A program made the position numbers and the translations under genes. A DNA stretch of 64,000 nucleotides from Bacteroidaceae bacterium (GTDB lineage Bacteria > Bacteroidota > Bacteroidia > Bacteroidales > Bacteroidaceae). The notes under the pieces are model-generated. The model made no database searches. It was given only the letters and a program-made list of their open reading frames with translations, and was not told where the DNA came from. The first letter of the stretch is position 1. The number at the start of each line of letters is the position of its first letter. This document shows, one piece after another, positions 8,763-19,057 of the stretch. Location of the stretch: the NCBI GenBank assembly GCA_017938245.1, contig JAGBBX010000062.1, forward strand, positions 1 through 64,000, read 5' to 3'.

Positions 8763-9595
8763 CTCTCTTCTGTTTTTGAATTTATCAGTTTGGCTATTGC
8801 CGCGGCTGCTTCGTCGCGGCAGACCTTAAAGCTTGGAAAATCGTTTATATCTATTATGTGTATCTCTCCTGTGGGCGATATAATGCAGTCGCCCCCGAAT
8901 ATATCAAGACCTATTGCTCGGGCTGCTGCAAATGCTATTCTTTGCAGAGTCTCTTTATCAAATGGATATCTTCGACACTCTCCGTTGTGCTTCTCTAATT
9001 GAAATTTGGTCTTGTCGGCATCGGGGTAGTAGAATCGGAAGAACGTTGGTGTATCTTCGCTGCCCGATACTCCGTAGAATTTTACTATGTCTCCTACAAT
9101 GTGTGGCGAGGTGATTATCTCTTTAATACCTCGCTTGTGCATTTCTTCTATTGCTTCTATTGCTTCGTGGTGGTCTATTACAAATGCAACGTCTCCCGAG
9201 TGACACGACCAACCGTCGCCACGTTTCAACCACATTGGATAGCCTTCGCGAGGCGCATCGTTGCCCTCTATAATGCTGTATGTTGGCTGTGGAATATCTT
9301 TTTGTGCCAAAATTCCTATAAATGTGCTGCGCGAACAACGCTCAACGGCTTGTGGAGTGTTGTATATCCTTGTTCCACACTTTTCTGTATCTGCGAGGGC
9401 TTTTAGAATCTCTTTTCTACGCGACATATGTATAATAGCGTCGAATCTGCTGTTTCCCGATACTACGGTTTTGGTAAATTCTACATTATGGCCCATCGCA
9501 CGTAGTTGCTCGGCAGTAGCTGCCAATATCGCGCGGTCGTTGTCGACCATCCCGGGGGAGTTTTCGGGTGCTCTCTCTATGGCTGCTATCTTCAT
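8759..9595 (-). CDS. ATP-grasp fold protein
   Basis: A 278-residue protein with the ATP-grasp layout: an N-terminal Rossmann-like part (MKIAAIERAP), the nucleotide-binding central part (YPMWLKRGDGWS, residues about 115-130), and the C-terminal metal-binding part FGGDCIISPTGEIHIIDIND (about 232-252), whose acidic and Asn residues coordinate Mg. ATP-grasp enzymes join a carboxylate to an amine or another nucleophile, though some are kinases. Overlaps by 4 bases on both sides place it inside a four-enzyme operon. Substrates are unknown. Confidence 0.75.
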   Translation of the reverse strand: MKIAAIERAPENSPGMVDNDRAILAATAEQLRAMGHNVEFTKTVVSGNSRFDAIIHMSRRKEILKALADTEKCGTRIYNTPQAVERCSRSTFIGILAQKDIPQPTYSIIEGNDAPREGYPMWLKRGDGWSCHSGDVAFVIDHHEAIEAIEEMHKRGIKEIITSPHIVGDIVKFYGVSGSEDTPTFFRFYYPDADKTKFQLEKHNGECRRYPFDKETLQRIAFAAARAIGLDIFGGDCIISPTGEIHIIDINDFPSFKVCRDEAAAAIAKLINSKTEER

Positions 9596-10290
9596 TTCTC
9601 CTGAATAAATTGTTGCGCTTTTATAATGTCTTCGACGTGGTCAATGTCTATGACCTTGCCAAAGGAATAGGCTGTGAGATATAATCCATCGGCAATAAGG
9701 CTGCGTTGGAAATTACGCATACGTGAACTTCCGCTTGCGATGCAACGGTAGAGCGTCTCTAATGAGACCGATGTAAGTGCGTATATGCCACCCGAAATAT
9801 ATCGTGTATTCTCCTGTGGAGTGTCGTAAAACCCCGTAATCTGCATATCAGGTGTTGTCCCTACATACAGAGGTTTTTCGTCGTCGATGTAATCGGTTAC
9901 TGCCATCATACCGTCGCAGTCACTATTCTCGAATCGCTCGATATATTTCCCGAATTCCTCTTCTCTAAAGATTGTGTCTACCGTTGTAAGGCAAAATTTA
10001 TCAGCTTTCAGGTAGGGGGCAAGTGCGTGCATACTGTGCATAGAACTTGGTGTATCCTTTACGATAATATTCAGCGGAAAATCGTGACTGAGTTTCTCGA
10101 GCAGTTGACGTGTCTGAGGTTGTCGGCTGTTGATAATGATGCTTATTGTGTGTGCGTTGTGACGGGCAAATATCCTTATAAGCCTCTCAATCAGTGGTAC
10201 ACCGTCTAATGGCACAAGAGGTTTGGGGTAGAGTACTCCCTCTTGTGCCAGACGCGACCCTTCGCCTGCTGCTATGATTGCATAATCCAT
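9592..10290 (-). CDS. Nucleotidyltransferase (phosphoalcohol or sugar-1-phosphate type)
   Basis: A 232-residue enzyme of the NTP-transferase fold. The N-terminal AIIAAGEGSRLAQEG loop binds the nucleotide, KPLVPLDGVPLIERL follows, and TVDTIF near residue 105 holds the metal-binding acid. Relatives make CDP- or UDP-activated compounds. Because a CDP-alcohol phosphatidyltransferase lies two genes downstream, a cytidylyltransferase for a phosphorylated polyol or amino alcohol is the best guess. It begins 4 bp after pdxA stops. Confidence 0.75.
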   Translation of the reverse strand: MDYAIIAAGEGSRLAQEGVLYPKPLVPLDGVPLIERLIRIFARHNAHTISIIINSRQPQTRQLLEKLSHDFPLNIIVKDTPSSMHSMHALAPYLKADKFCLTTVDTIFREEEFGKYIERFENSDCDGMMAVTDYIDDEKPLYVGTTPDMQITGFYDTPQENTRYISGGIYALTSVSLETLYRCIASGSSRMRNFQRSLIADGLYLTAYSFGKVIDIDHVEDIIKAQQFIQEK

Positions 10291-10294
10291 TGTG

Positions 10295-11386
10295 CTACTC
10301 TTCGGCCTGCAGGTTCAGACGGTTACTGTCGTCGCGCTTCTCGAAATAGAGCTTGCGCAGTGGGCGACGACGAGCCTCGTTATAAAACTCTCTATTACGG
10401 TAAATGTCAATTGCAGTGTATATGGCTTGTCGGAACGAATTTTCGTCGGCACAACCTTTGCCTGCAATATCGTATGCTACACCGTGAGCCGGCGAGGTGC
10501 GTACAGCCTCTAATCCAGCAGTGAAATTCACTCCGTTGCTCATTGCAAGGAGCTTCATCGGTGTAAGACCTTGATCGTGGTACATTGCCAATATACCGTC
10601 AAATGCGGTGTATTTGCCACTTCCCATAAAGCCATCAGCGCCAAAGGGACCATAGCAGAGGATACCCTCGCGGCTCATCTTCTCTATTGTGGGAATTATA
10701 ACATCTATCTCCTCCTTGCCAAGCAGACCGTTGTCGCCCGAGTGGGGGTTTAACGAGAAAACTGCAATCTTTGGGGCATCGATATTAAAATCCTCTTTAA
10801 GGCTTTGGTTAAATATCGTGAGTTTCTCTTCCAAAAGCTCGGGGGTGATGGCTGCAGGAACATCGCGCAGTGGGAGATGCGATGTGGCAATGGCAAATCG
10901 CAACCCTTCGCTACAAAGTATCATCAACGATTTTTTACCATCACCGAGTCTCTCTTGCAGATACTCGGTGTGTCCCGGGAAATGAAAATCGTCGTTCTGA
11001 ATGGTGTTTTTATTTATGGGTGCTGTAACCAAAAGGTCGATAATTCCATCTTGATAATCCTTAACGGCTCTCTCTAACGCTTGATAGGCTGCTTCGCCGC
11101 TCTCTTTTGTGGCGATGCCAAGCTCTATGTGTACGTCGTCGCTGTTGCAGTTTATGATGTTTAATTTCCCATCCTGTATATCGTCGGTTCTCTCTACTGC
11201 GTTATATGCAATATCAAGCTCAAGGACTTTACGGTGGTAGGCTGCAAGCTTGGGCGAACCATAGACTACTGGGGTACACAAATCGAACATCTCATTATTC
11301 TCAAATGTACGGAAGATAACCTCGTAACCAATTCCATTAATGTCGCCTTGGGTTATTCCTATTCTTATTTTACGTTTGTCACTCAT
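10295..11386 (-). CDS. pdxA: 4-hydroxythreonine-4-phosphate dehydrogenase family protein
   Basis: A 363-residue PdxA-family enzyme. The three metal-binding histidines are in FPGHTEYL, LNPHSGDNG and MYHDQGLTP, and the N-terminal ITQGDINGIGYEV segment is typical. PdxA oxidises 4-phosphohydroxy-L-threonine in pyridoxal phosphate synthesis using NAD. It is the first of five tightly packed minus-strand genes. The following four do not belong to vitamin B6 synthesis, so the linkage may be only transcriptional. Confidence 0.9.
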   Translation of the reverse strand: MSDKRKIRIGITQGDINGIGYEVIFRTFENNEMFDLCTPVVYGSPKLAAYHRKVLELDIAYNAVERTDDIQDGKLNIINCNSDDVHIELGIATKESGEAAYQALERAVKDYQDGIIDLLVTAPINKNTIQNDDFHFPGHTEYLQERLGDGKKSLMILCSEGLRFAIATSHLPLRDVPAAITPELLEEKLTIFNQSLKEDFNIDAPKIAVFSLNPHSGDNGLLGKEEIDVIIPTIEKMSREGILCYGPFGADGFMGSGKYTAFDGILAMYHDQGLTPMKLLAMSNGVNFTAGLEAVRTSPAHGVAYDIAGKGCADENSFRQAIYTAIDIYRNREFYNEARRRPLRKLYFEKRDDSNRLNLQAEE

Positions 11387-11428
11387 ACTATTAAGAAGCT
11401 TCTAAGTGTGGGATTGTCTTGTTGATTT

Positions 11429-12502
11429 TTATTTTTGAATGTTGCTGCTGTCTGCCGCTTCCTCAATAACTATCTCGGGAATATGTGTGCTGTTCGAGAT
11501 TGCTTTGTCGGCCGGCAAACGCAGTGAGAATAGCGATGCCTCGAGCTTGCGTATCAGATCGCCTTTCTTGCGGCTTGCAGCATATACAAATGCCTCGACA
11601 ACGATTACGCGGTTATTAACCTCATCTACTACGCTGTGTGATACGAATGGGCCACCCATAGCATCATTTTCCATAGACCATAAACCACGTACTACCTGCA
11701 TATAACGCTCACGGAACTCGGTCTCTTTCATTGCGACATATTCGTGCTCGGTTTTCATATAGCTGTTGGGACGTCCACCCGGTAAATTGGCTTTCATTAC
11801 GGAATCGCGTTTGTGAAGGAAATTCTCCATAGTGAAGTCGCTTGCTCCGTTGTAAGGGTAGCTATACATTACAAAATTAAGTATTACGCTGTTAATAGAC
11901 TGCATATCGGATACCCAAACGAAGTCCTTTTTGCTTATTAGATTCTGAAGCTCTATTGGAACATAAAGTTCACAACCGAATTTCGTCTTTACGCTATCGA
12001 GGAAACGTTCGTTATATCCTCCTTTTTTCTGTACGATTTTTAACTGGCGGTTCATCTCGGTAGATGTGAAGAAGTCTATGATAGTCTGGCTGTTTGCCTC
12101 GACATACTCCTTGAATGCCTCTTCGCTTGGCGACTGTATGGTGAAGATAACCTGTGGCGAGGCGTATACGTCACGTGTGAACTTGAATTTGGTTGTTGTA
12201 TAGCGCTTAGGGTCTATGTCGACCTTAATGATATTACGGAATATCTTCAGCAAATTGCCAAAGGCGGCCGGACGTGTTTGTGAGATACGGAATGAGCGCT
12301 CGGGTTGTGGAATACCCGAAATGTCGGTATCTAATACATCGTAAAGTGCACGTCCTGCAGGCGCTTCCCACATATCGTCCTCGCATATTACGAGTACTTC
12401 GTATGGGAGTCCGCTTGATGATGGTTGGAAAATCGTTGGACCGTCGCTTGAACAAGATGCTAAGATAAATGTAGCTAATAGGGTGAAAATGATTTTTTTC
12501 AT
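11429..12502 (-). CDS. DUF4837 family lipoprotein
   Basis: A 357-residue predicted lipoprotein with signal peptide and lipobox ending ILASC (Cys17). The PYEVLVICEDDMWE segment after the leader is characteristic of DUF4837 proteins of Bacteroidetes, as I recall the family. No catalytic motif is known. It starts the minus-strand block before pdxA with a 42-bp gap and is likely cotranscribed with it. It sits in the periplasm or outer membrane. Confidence 0.75.
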   Translation of the reverse strand: MKKIIFTLLATFILASCSSDGPTIFQPSSSGLPYEVLVICEDDMWEAPAGRALYDVLDTDISGIPQPERSFRISQTRPAAFGNLLKIFRNIIKVDIDPKRYTTTKFKFTRDVYASPQVIFTIQSPSEEAFKEYVEANSQTIIDFFTSTEMNRQLKIVQKKGGYNERFLDSVKTKFGCELYVPIELQNLISKKDFVWVSDMQSINSVILNFVMYSYPYNGASDFTMENFLHKRDSVMKANLPGGRPNSYMKTEHEYVAMKETEFRERYMQVVRGLWSMENDAMGGPFVSHSVVDEVNNRVIVVEAFVYAASRKKGDLIRKLEASLFSLRLPADKAISNSTHIPEIVIEEAADSSNIQK

Positions 12503-12686
12503 AATGTGACTATTATTTTGTTATTTTCTTTTTGTTGTAAATGTGCCTATAATATTATGACGCAGAACAGTGTCGGAATTATCATAAAAACAGTCTGTTT
12601 TTTTGTTTTTAGTTAAAATGTTGAGGTAAACACCGGATATATATTTCTAATGTTTGTCTCTTCGCTGTTTTTATGAGTCGGCTGTT

Positions 12687-13727
12687 TTAGTTTTCCTCTT
12701 TTCTCTCTTGCTTGGCAGTGGATAACATTCCGCAAGCAGCAAAAATGTCCTCGCCGCGCGAGGCTCGTACGGTGGTAAATATTCCGTTGGCCGTCAGATA
12801 GTCGCGCAAGCGTGTCATTGCTTCGCCATCTACTCCCTCGAGTGGTACACCCGGTATTGCGTGGTAGCGTATGAGGTTTATTCGGCAGTCGAGTCCCGAG
12901 AGTAGCCTCAATAGCTTGCGCGCGTGAGAAAGTGAGTCATTAACTCCTTTGAATACTATGTATTCGAATGTTAATCTGCGTTGGTGGCTGAAATCGTATT
13001 GCTTTAAAAGTTCAATAATCTCGGTAATGGAATATCCGCGCTCGGCAGGCATAATCTCGCCGCGTCGTGCAGGCTCGGGATGGTGCAGGCTGATAGCTAT
13101 ATGATAGTCGCCGCTGTCGAGCAGGCGTTTAAGCCCTTTGCGTACACCCACTGACGAGACGGTCAAGCGGTGTGGACTCCACGCTGTAGCATAATCGGCA
13201 GTGAGTATTTCTATTGTCTGTAGCAGATTATCGAGGTTGTCGCAAGGCTCGCCCATTCCCATAAAAACGATATTGGTAAGATTCTCGAACTCGGGGAGGG
13301 CGTAAATCTGGTTCAATATCTCGTTGCAACTGAGATTGGCAGTATAGCGTTGCTTACCTGTCATACAGAAAAGGCAGTTCATTTTACAGCCAACCTGTGA
13401 CGATACGCATAGTGTAGCACGGTCGCCATCGGGAATATAAACAGCCTCGACATAGTGGCTGTTATCTACTTTATACAGATATTTTATTGTGCCGTCGACC
13501 GAGCGCATTGCTTCGACGGGCTCGGCAAAGCCTATCTCGAAAAGTTGTGTCAGTCTCTCACGATTCTTTATTGAAATATTGCTCATCTCGTCAATCGAGC
13601 GTATACGTTTTTTATATACCCAATCGGCAATCTGTTTGGCTGTAAAAGCGGGCATTCCGGCAGCTGTAACAGCCTCTTTAATCTGTGGGAGTGTCATTCC
13701 CAAAAGTTTCATTTTGCAATTCTCCAT
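12687..13727 (-). CDS. rlmN: 23S rRNA (adenine2503-C2)-methyltransferase, radical SAM
   Basis: A 346-residue enzyme of normal length. The radical SAM cluster motif is CKMNCLFC (residues about 114-121), followed by the GxGEP-type motif GMGEPCDN. A conserved C-terminal Cys (AACGML) takes part in the ping-pong mechanism together with a second Cys. It methylates C2 of A2503 in 23S rRNA and also tRNA adenine 37. The start ATG at 13727 lies 21 bp downstream of a TATCTTCG -7 box. An internal alternative (MKLLGMTLPQ) is six codons in. Confidence 0.93.
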   Translation of the reverse strand: MENCKMKLLGMTLPQIKEAVTAAGMPAFTAKQIADWVYKKRIRSIDEMSNISIKNRERLTQLFEIGFAEPVEAMRSVDGTIKYLYKVDNSHYVEAVYIPDGDRATLCVSSQVGCKMNCLFCMTGKQRYTANLSCNEILNQIYALPEFENLTNIVFMGMGEPCDNLDNLLQTIEILTADYATAWSPHRLTVSSVGVRKGLKRLLDSGDYHIAISLHHPEPARRGEIMPAERGYSITEIIELLKQYDFSHQRRLTFEYIVFKGVNDSLSHARKLLRLLSGLDCRINLIRYHAIPGVPLEGVDGEAMTRLRDYLTANGIFTTVRASRGEDIFAACGMLSTAKQERKEEN

Positions 13728-13747
13728 CGGTGGGGCGAAATTTTCTG

Positions 13748-13755
13748 CGAAGATA
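13748..13755 (-). promoter_or_regulatory. -7 box of rlmN
   Basis: TATCTTCG on the minus strand, 20 bp before the rlmN start. The -33 element is not clear. Confidence 0.5.
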
Positions 13756-13826
13756 GTGCAAAAAAGTGAGAAACAGACATCTGTGAGCCTAAAAACAACA
13801 ACCCGCGTGTTATTATTTATAAAATA

Positions 13827-15191
13827 CTACTCCACAGTGTATAATATGCAGGTGCGATAGACACCTTTTTCGTTCGAGTATATTACCGATAGTTCAAGGG
13901 TGCCGGCCTGAGTTGGACGCACTGTAATCTCCTGTTCTCCACTCTGTTGGTCGACAGTCCAGCGACGAAAACGTTTGTGTCCTTGTGTGATAACCCAGCT
14001 GTGCCCTTTCTCGTGCGGACGTATTCTGAAACGGTAGCTCTCGCCCTGCTTAAGTGTACCTGTAAGAGGAATCTCTATAATATCGAATTTGCAGTCGACG
14101 TAGAACCGGGGCATCGAAGTTATCTTCTTTGAACGTATTCCTTCAAGTAGTTTGTGCCCGTCTAATTTCATTCTTTCGAGCACCTCGATGTTTGCGCTTG
14201 TCATTTTTCTTATCTCTTCGCTTGCCAGCGGACGGTATTTTACCAATGTGTCAAGCTCGGCACGGGTGGGAGGCGCTATATTATATTCTATTGCTGTGGT
14301 GTAAATACCATCATTGTTGTGCTCGAATGAGAGACTTAGCTTGTCGGCTTTAAAAGGTCGATAGGTTAGCGAGTAGGTGCTATCGGTATGCTCCCACATA
14401 TCCTCGGTGACATATTCGCTACCGCAGATGAGCAGCAATTTGTGGGCGCTTTTTTTGTTTATAACAAAGCGGTATGCCTCGCCTACGCGAAGTTCCTTCT
14501 GTATGGGCGCTTCGGTGAATCGTACGTCGAGCCAGTTTGTCAGGTCGAATACCTCGGGAGCGCCCTGTTTCTTTTCACGAATCTGTTTTAATGTAGCGGA
14601 AGCATCGAATCCATATTCTCCCATATAAGGGTAGACGGGCGGAAGCTCTTTGAACTTCTCTTCGTTTATCTTCTTTTTTATGAACTGGTACTTTTTCTCT
14701 TGTGGAAAGTGGGTGAATATCATCCACTCGGGTTTAACATCGAACCAACTCTCGTCGTTCTCGCTGCGGATAAATTTACCGTCTTTCATACTGCCTGAAC
14801 CCCACATTGGGTCAATGAGAATGTCTCGCCCGTCGCATTTTACATACACCCAGCAGTGCCCTTTAAGGATGGGGCCTGCCTTAGCTTTGCCGGCAACGAC
14901 AATCGGCTGCATTCCAACTTGTTGTGCCAGACGGGCAAATAGTTGGCTGTAGCCGAAACTTGTACCGCGACGCTGCTCTAAGCATTTGTCGGCGCTGTTG
15001 GCTTCACCCTCAAGGTCGTAGCTGATGTTCGCGCATATCCAACGGTAAATCTCTCGTGCACGTTCATAGTCGCTGTTGCATCCTTTTGTTATCTCTTTGG
15101 CGAGTGTCTCGTAACTGTCGGGGGCCGCGTTTGCACCTATTGCGAATAATGTAAATATCAGAGTGCAGATGTGGGGTAGTAATCTTTTCAT
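13827..15191 (-). CDS. Secreted transglutaminase-like protein lacking the catalytic Cys
   Basis: A 454-residue protein with a signal peptide (cleavage after GANA, residue 22). Residues about 35-150 show the transglutaminase-like core. The usual Cys in the G-V-C-x-G-Y-A motif is replaced: the sequence reads RGTSFGYSQLF. The later His (KGHCWVYV) and Asp (LIDPMWGSG) are kept. The remainder (160-454) is beta-rich with repeated FRIRPHEKGHSW- and YRFVINKKSAH-like strands. It is probably a binding or scaffolding protein, or an enzyme with a Ser nucleophile. Confidence 0.7.
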   Translation of the reverse strand: MKRLLPHICTLIFTLFAIGANAAPDSYETLAKEITKGCNSDYERAREIYRWICANISYDLEGEANSADKCLEQRRGTSFGYSQLFARLAQQVGMQPIVVAGKAKAGPILKGHCWVYVKCDGRDILIDPMWGSGSMKDGKFIRSENDESWFDVKPEWMIFTHFPQEKKYQFIKKKINEEKFKELPPVYPYMGEYGFDASATLKQIREKKQGAPEVFDLTNWLDVRFTEAPIQKELRVGEAYRFVINKKSAHKLLLICGSEYVTEDMWEHTDSTYSLTYRPFKADKLSLSFEHNNDGIYTTAIEYNIAPPTRAELDTLVKYRPLASEEIRKMTSANIEVLERMKLDGHKLLEGIRSKKITSMPRFYVDCKFDIIEIPLTGTLKQGESYRFRIRPHEKGHSWVITQGHKRFRRWTVDQQSGEQEITVRPTQAGTLELSVIYSNEKGVYRTCILYTVE

Positions 15192-15332
15192 TGTATATCT
15201 GTTTTTGTTGTTGTATCAAAATTAAGCCACTAAGATAGTGAAAAATAATGTGAAAAAGTGTCTGCCTGATATTCATTTTTGTCGCAGTTATCTTTTTTGC
15301 AAAAAACTTCGGTGTAATCTCTCTTTTTTTAC

Positions 15333-15340
15333 TACTTTCG
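15333..15340 (+). promoter_or_regulatory. -7 box before the GT2-DUF4922 gene
   Basis: TACTTTCG, 34 bp before the ATG at 15375. A second box on the other strand (TAATTTTG, complement of 15217-15224) serves the transglutaminase-like gene, so 15192-15374 is a divergent promoter region. Confidence 0.45.
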
Positions 15341-15374
15341 CGAAAATATTAGAAGTTCCTTAATAAATCGTTTT

Positions 15375-17750
15375 ATGAATTTTGAATTGTTTATGCCTTT
15401 GCCATCGGCAGGTGTGGAAACTCTCTCTCTGCTTGCTGCTTGTGACAAGGTCGAGAAAATATATCTGTGGTGCTCAAAGGAAATCTCTGTAAATGGTCTG
15501 CCCGAAAAAGTTATTCCTATAGTAGCCGATTCTCTTAGCAATAGTACTTTGTTTGTCGATGCAGCCAAGCGTACCTTGGCGCCTTTCACCGTTTTTATGT
15601 TGAAAGAACTTGCCGAGCTTCCCGCGCCCGATGTCTTGACGCTTATGTGCAATGAAATGGAGGAGGATAGTGCTATGCTCTATTGCGACTATAGCAAAAT
15701 AGTCGATGGTGCGCTGTGCGATGCTCCTACAATAGATTATCAGTCGGGTAGTCTGAGGAACGATTTTGAGTTTGGTCCTTTGGTTGTTGTGCGTACCTCG
15801 GCGCTTAAGGATTATGCTTTGCAGTCTCTTCCTCGTTGCGAGTATGCCGGATTCTATCAGTTGCGCCTTGCTCTCAGTCGTTTGGGCCGCATACAGCACT
15901 TGCCTCGCAATTTGTATGTCGAGGTCGAGGCCGATACACGTAAGAGTGGCGAGAAACAGTTCGATTATGTGAATCCTGCGCAGCGTAATGTGCAGATTGA
16001 AATGGAGCAGGTATGTACCGACCATCTGCATCGCATAGGAGGTTGGCTCCCACCATATAAATACAGCAGTATCGACCTCTCGGCAGGCGAATTTCCTGTT
16101 GAGGCTTCGGTGGTTATCCCGGTGCTCAACCGTGTATCGACCATTGGTGATGCAATAGGTTCGGTGCTCGCTCAAAAGACAAATTTTAAGTTCAATATAC
16201 TTATTGTTGATAATCACTCTACCGATGGGACGGGCGAGGTTATCGACTCTTTTGCCGACGAAAGGGTGTGTCATATTATTCCTGAACGTAACGACCTGGG
16301 TATTGGTGGCTGTTGGAACTATGCAGTAAACAGTCCGCAGTGTGGACGATTTGCTGTTCAATTAGATAGCGACGACCTTTACAGCGATAGCGGCGTACTG
16401 CAACGTATTGTAGATGAATTCTATGCGCAACAGTGTGCGATGCTTGTAGGTTCCTATAGAATATGTAATTTTAATTTGGAGACACTGCCTCCCGGAGTAA
16501 TCGACCACCGAGAGTGGAGCGAGAAGAATGGGCGTAATAATGCACTGCGAATAAATGGTCTTGGTGCCCCTCGTGCTTTCTACACTCCTGTGGTACGCAG
16601 TGTGGGCTTTCCAAATGTCAGTTATGGCGAGGATTATGCTGTAGGTCTGCAAATATCGAGAAATTATCGCATAGGACGTATATACGATGTGCTTTATCTG
16701 TGTCGCCGTTGGGAGGGTAACTCCGACGCGGCTCTTTCACACGCAAAGGTAAATGCACACAACACCTATAAAGACTCTCTGCGCACTGCCGAGCTGCAGG
16801 CGAGAATAGAACTGATGGCTTCTTTACCACATCTGTCAAATGATGAGAAGGATGATTTCTTCGGTAGGCAGTTGGCGCAATGGCCCGAGGCTGCCAAGCG
16901 TTTCGAGGCGCTAGAAAACGTAAAAACAAGAAAACTTGATTGCGGAATTACATTGCAGCATAATCCGGCACGAATAGTATCTACTGCGGCAAATGTCGAT
17001 AAGACCTCTATCGAGAAACGCCTTTGTTTCCTGTGTGCCGGGAATCGACCGGTAACACAGATAAAGACCGATGTTCTATTTGATATTGAGGTGCTTGTAA
17101 ATCCCTTCCCGATACTTCCCGGGCATCTTACTCTTCCATTGAAAGGGCACACACCGCAACAGATAGATGCACTTTATTGGGATATGCTCACTCTTGCGCG
17201 TGATTGGCAGGGAATGGCAGTTTTCTATAATGGGGCAAAATGTGGCGCATCGGCGCCCGACCACGCACATCTTCAGGCTGTAAAGGAGGTCGATATACCT
17301 CTTTTTGGCGAGTGGTGGAATAGGATTGGCGAGGCATTGGAAACGGTAAAAGAATATGGTGGCGCAACGCTCTGTTACTCACAATCTTACATTGTCCCGG
17401 TGTTTATTGTTGAATCGTCCGATATTTCGGCATCTATTCATCTGTTCGATTCGTTGAAAGCGGCATTGCCGATAAGCGACGATGAGACCGAACCACGTAT
17501 GAACGTTATAACGGTTTATCGCGAAGATAAGAGGTGGGTAACAGTGGTTGTACCTCGTGCATCGCATCGTCCGGCATCTTATTTTGCCGATGGTGAAGCT
17601 CAACGTCTCATAAGCCCGGGATTGTTAGATATGGTTGGAGTAATGATTGCTCCGCGACCCGAGGATTTTGAGGGAATTACAAGCGATGAGGCACGCGCTA
17701 TTCTTCGTGAGGTTGCATTAGACGAGGAGGTTGCTAAAGAGCTTTTTTGA
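15375..17750 (+). CDS. Glycosyltransferase family 2 fused to DUF4922 (HIT-like) domain
   Basis: A 791-residue soluble protein with three parts. Residues 1-230 resemble a degenerate nucleotide-sugar transferase domain ([10 protein letters not shown]). Residues about 240-470 are a full GT2 catalytic domain ([30 protein letters not shown] with the DxD-type acids). Residues about 520-790 are a DUF4922-type phosphorylase domain related to the HIT superfamily, with [11 protein letters not shown] as the histidine motif. The fusion suggests handling of a nucleotide-sugar together with a phosphorolytic step. It overlaps the SpoIID-like gene by 4 bases. Confidence 0.75.
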   Translation: MNFELFMPLPSAGVETLSLLAACDKVEKIYLWCSKEISVNGLPEKVIPIVADSLSNSTLFVDAAKRTLAPFTVFMLKELAELPAPDVLTLMCNEMEEDSAMLYCDYSKIVDGALCDAPTIDYQSGSLRNDFEFGPLVVVRTSALKDYALQSLPRCEYAGFYQLRLALSRLGRIQHLPRNLYVEVEADTRKSGEKQFDYVNPAQRNVQIEMEQVCTDHLHRIGGWLPPYKYSSIDLSAGEFPVEASVVIPVLNRVSTIGDAIGSVLAQKTNFKFNILIVDNHSTDGTGEVIDSFADERVCHIIPERNDLGIGGCWNYAVNSPQCGRFAVQLDSDDLYSDSGVLQRIVDEFYAQQCAMLVGSYRICNFNLETLPPGVIDHREWSEKNGRNNALRINGLGAPRAFYTPVVRSVGFPNVSYGEDYAVGLQISRNYRIGRIYDVLYLCRRWEGNSDAALSHAKVNAHNTYKDSLRTAELQARIELMASLPHLSNDEKDDFFGRQLAQWPEAAKRFEALENVKTRKLDCGITLQHNPARIVSTAANVDKTSIEKRLCFLCAGNRPVTQIKTDVLFDIEVLVNPFPILPGHLTLPLKGHTPQQIDALYWDMLTLARDWQGMAVFYNGAKCGASAPDHAHLQAVKEVDIPLFGEWWNRIGEALETVKEYGGATLCYSQSYIVPVFIVESSDISASIHLFDSLKAALPISDDETEPRMNVITVYREDKRWVTVVVPRASHRPASYFADGEAQRLISPGLLDMVGVMIAPRPEDFEGITSDEARAILREVALDEEVAKELF

Positions 17751-19048
17751 TGAAAAACGTGAATATAGGTATTCTGCGTGCACCGCAGATTGAATTCTGC
17801 CTGTCAGGTGGGTACAGTATCGATGGGGTTGCTCTGCCTGATGGACGCTACTCGGTTACAGTGAAGGATGGCGCAATTATGTGGCAGGGAGCACTGCACG
17901 ATAGTCTTTCATTTCGGCCTTTTGACGATGCGTCGCATTTTACTTTGTACGATGTTGTAATAGGAGTGAATTTTCATTGGGAACGCAAACAGAATCAGAC
18001 GTTTGCCGGTGTTCTGTGCTTTATAGTCGAAGATGGCGAACTAAGAGCGATAAATAATTTGCCGGTCGAAAAATACCTCGAGAGTGTAATCTCGTCCGAG
18101 ATGTCGGCAACAAGTTCTATGGAGTTTCTTAAGGCGCATACAGTAATCTCGCGAAGTTGGCTTTATGCGCAGTTGCGACGTAGTGTAGAAACAACCGAAA
18201 CGCATCCGGGTTACGATGATGATGAACGTATTGTCCGCTGGTATGCCCGCGAAAATCATACGCTGTTCGACTTTTGTGCCGACGACCATTGCCAACGTTA
18301 TCAGGGAATTACAGCTGAGTGTAGTGAGAGGGTGGCCAAGGCGGTGGCTGCCACCTCGAATCTTGTGCTTGTATATGATGGTGAGGTGTGTGATGCTCGT
18401 TTCAGTAAATGCTGTGGTGGAATGACCGAGAGATTTTCGGCTTGTTGGGAGGATAAAGATTTTGATTACCTCGACTCCTTCCGCGATGTCGAGGGTAAGG
18501 TGGACTTTCTCGACCTTATCGATGAAGATACTGCCCGCCGTTGGATAGAGGGGTCGCCCGAGTCGTTCTGTAATACTAATGATAAAGAGGTGCTCTCGCA
18601 AGTTCTTAATGGTTACGATTGCGAAACGAATGATTTTTATCGTTGGCAGGTGCGCTATACTCAGGATGAAATTACAAAACTAATAGAAAAGCGCTCGGGG
18701 ATTAACTTTGGACGAATAGAGGAACTGCAACCCATCGAGCGTGCGGCATCGGGACGTCTGGTGACTATGCGCATTGTAGGCACCAATCGCACTGTGGTTG
18801 TAGGCAAAGAACTCGAGATTCGTCGATGGCTGTCGCCTTCGCATCTTTACAGCTCGGCTTTTGTGGTCGATAAATTATATGGTGACAATGGTGAAATATC
18901 ATTCTTGCTGAAAGGGGCAGGGTGGGGACACGGTGTCGGTCTCTGTCAGATTGGTGCGGCAATGATGGGTGAGCGTGGATACTCTTTTTCGCAAATTCTG
19001 GAACATTATTACCCGGGAGCGGTGTTGCAGAATATAGAAGATATTTGA
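17747..19048 (+). CDS. SpoIID/LytB domain protein
   Basis: A 433-residue protein. The central region contains the SpoIID signature ([16 protein letters not shown], then [15 protein letters not shown], and near the end [15 protein letters not shown]). In spore formers SpoIID is a peptidoglycan lytic transglycosylase, and in Bacteroidetes relatives the substrate is not settled. There is no obvious signal peptide at the chosen start, which is unusual for a cell wall enzyme. The 4-base overlap with the GT2-DUF4922 gene suggests one pathway, perhaps recycling of wall fragments. Confidence 0.8.
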   Translation: MMKNVNIGILRAPQIEFCLSGGYSIDGVALPDGRYSVTVKDGAIMWQGALHDSLSFRPFDDASHFTLYDVVIGVNFHWERKQNQTFAGVLCFIVEDGELRAINNLPVEKYLESVISSEMSATSSMEFLKAHTVISRSWLYAQLRRSVETTETHPGYDDDERIVRWYARENHTLFDFCADDHCQRYQGITAECSERVAKAVAATSNLVLVYDGEVCDARFSKCCGGMTERFSACWEDKDFDYLDSFRDVEGKVDFLDLIDEDTARRWIEGSPESFCNTNDKEVLSQVLNGYDCETNDFYRWQVRYTQDEITKLIEKRSGINFGRIEELQPIERAASGRLVTMRIVGTNRTVVVGKELEIRRWLSPSHLYSSAFVVDKLYGDNGEISFLLKGAGWGHGVGLCQIGAAMMGERGYSFSQILEHYYPGAVLQNIEDI

Positions 19049-19057
19049 ATTTGATAT

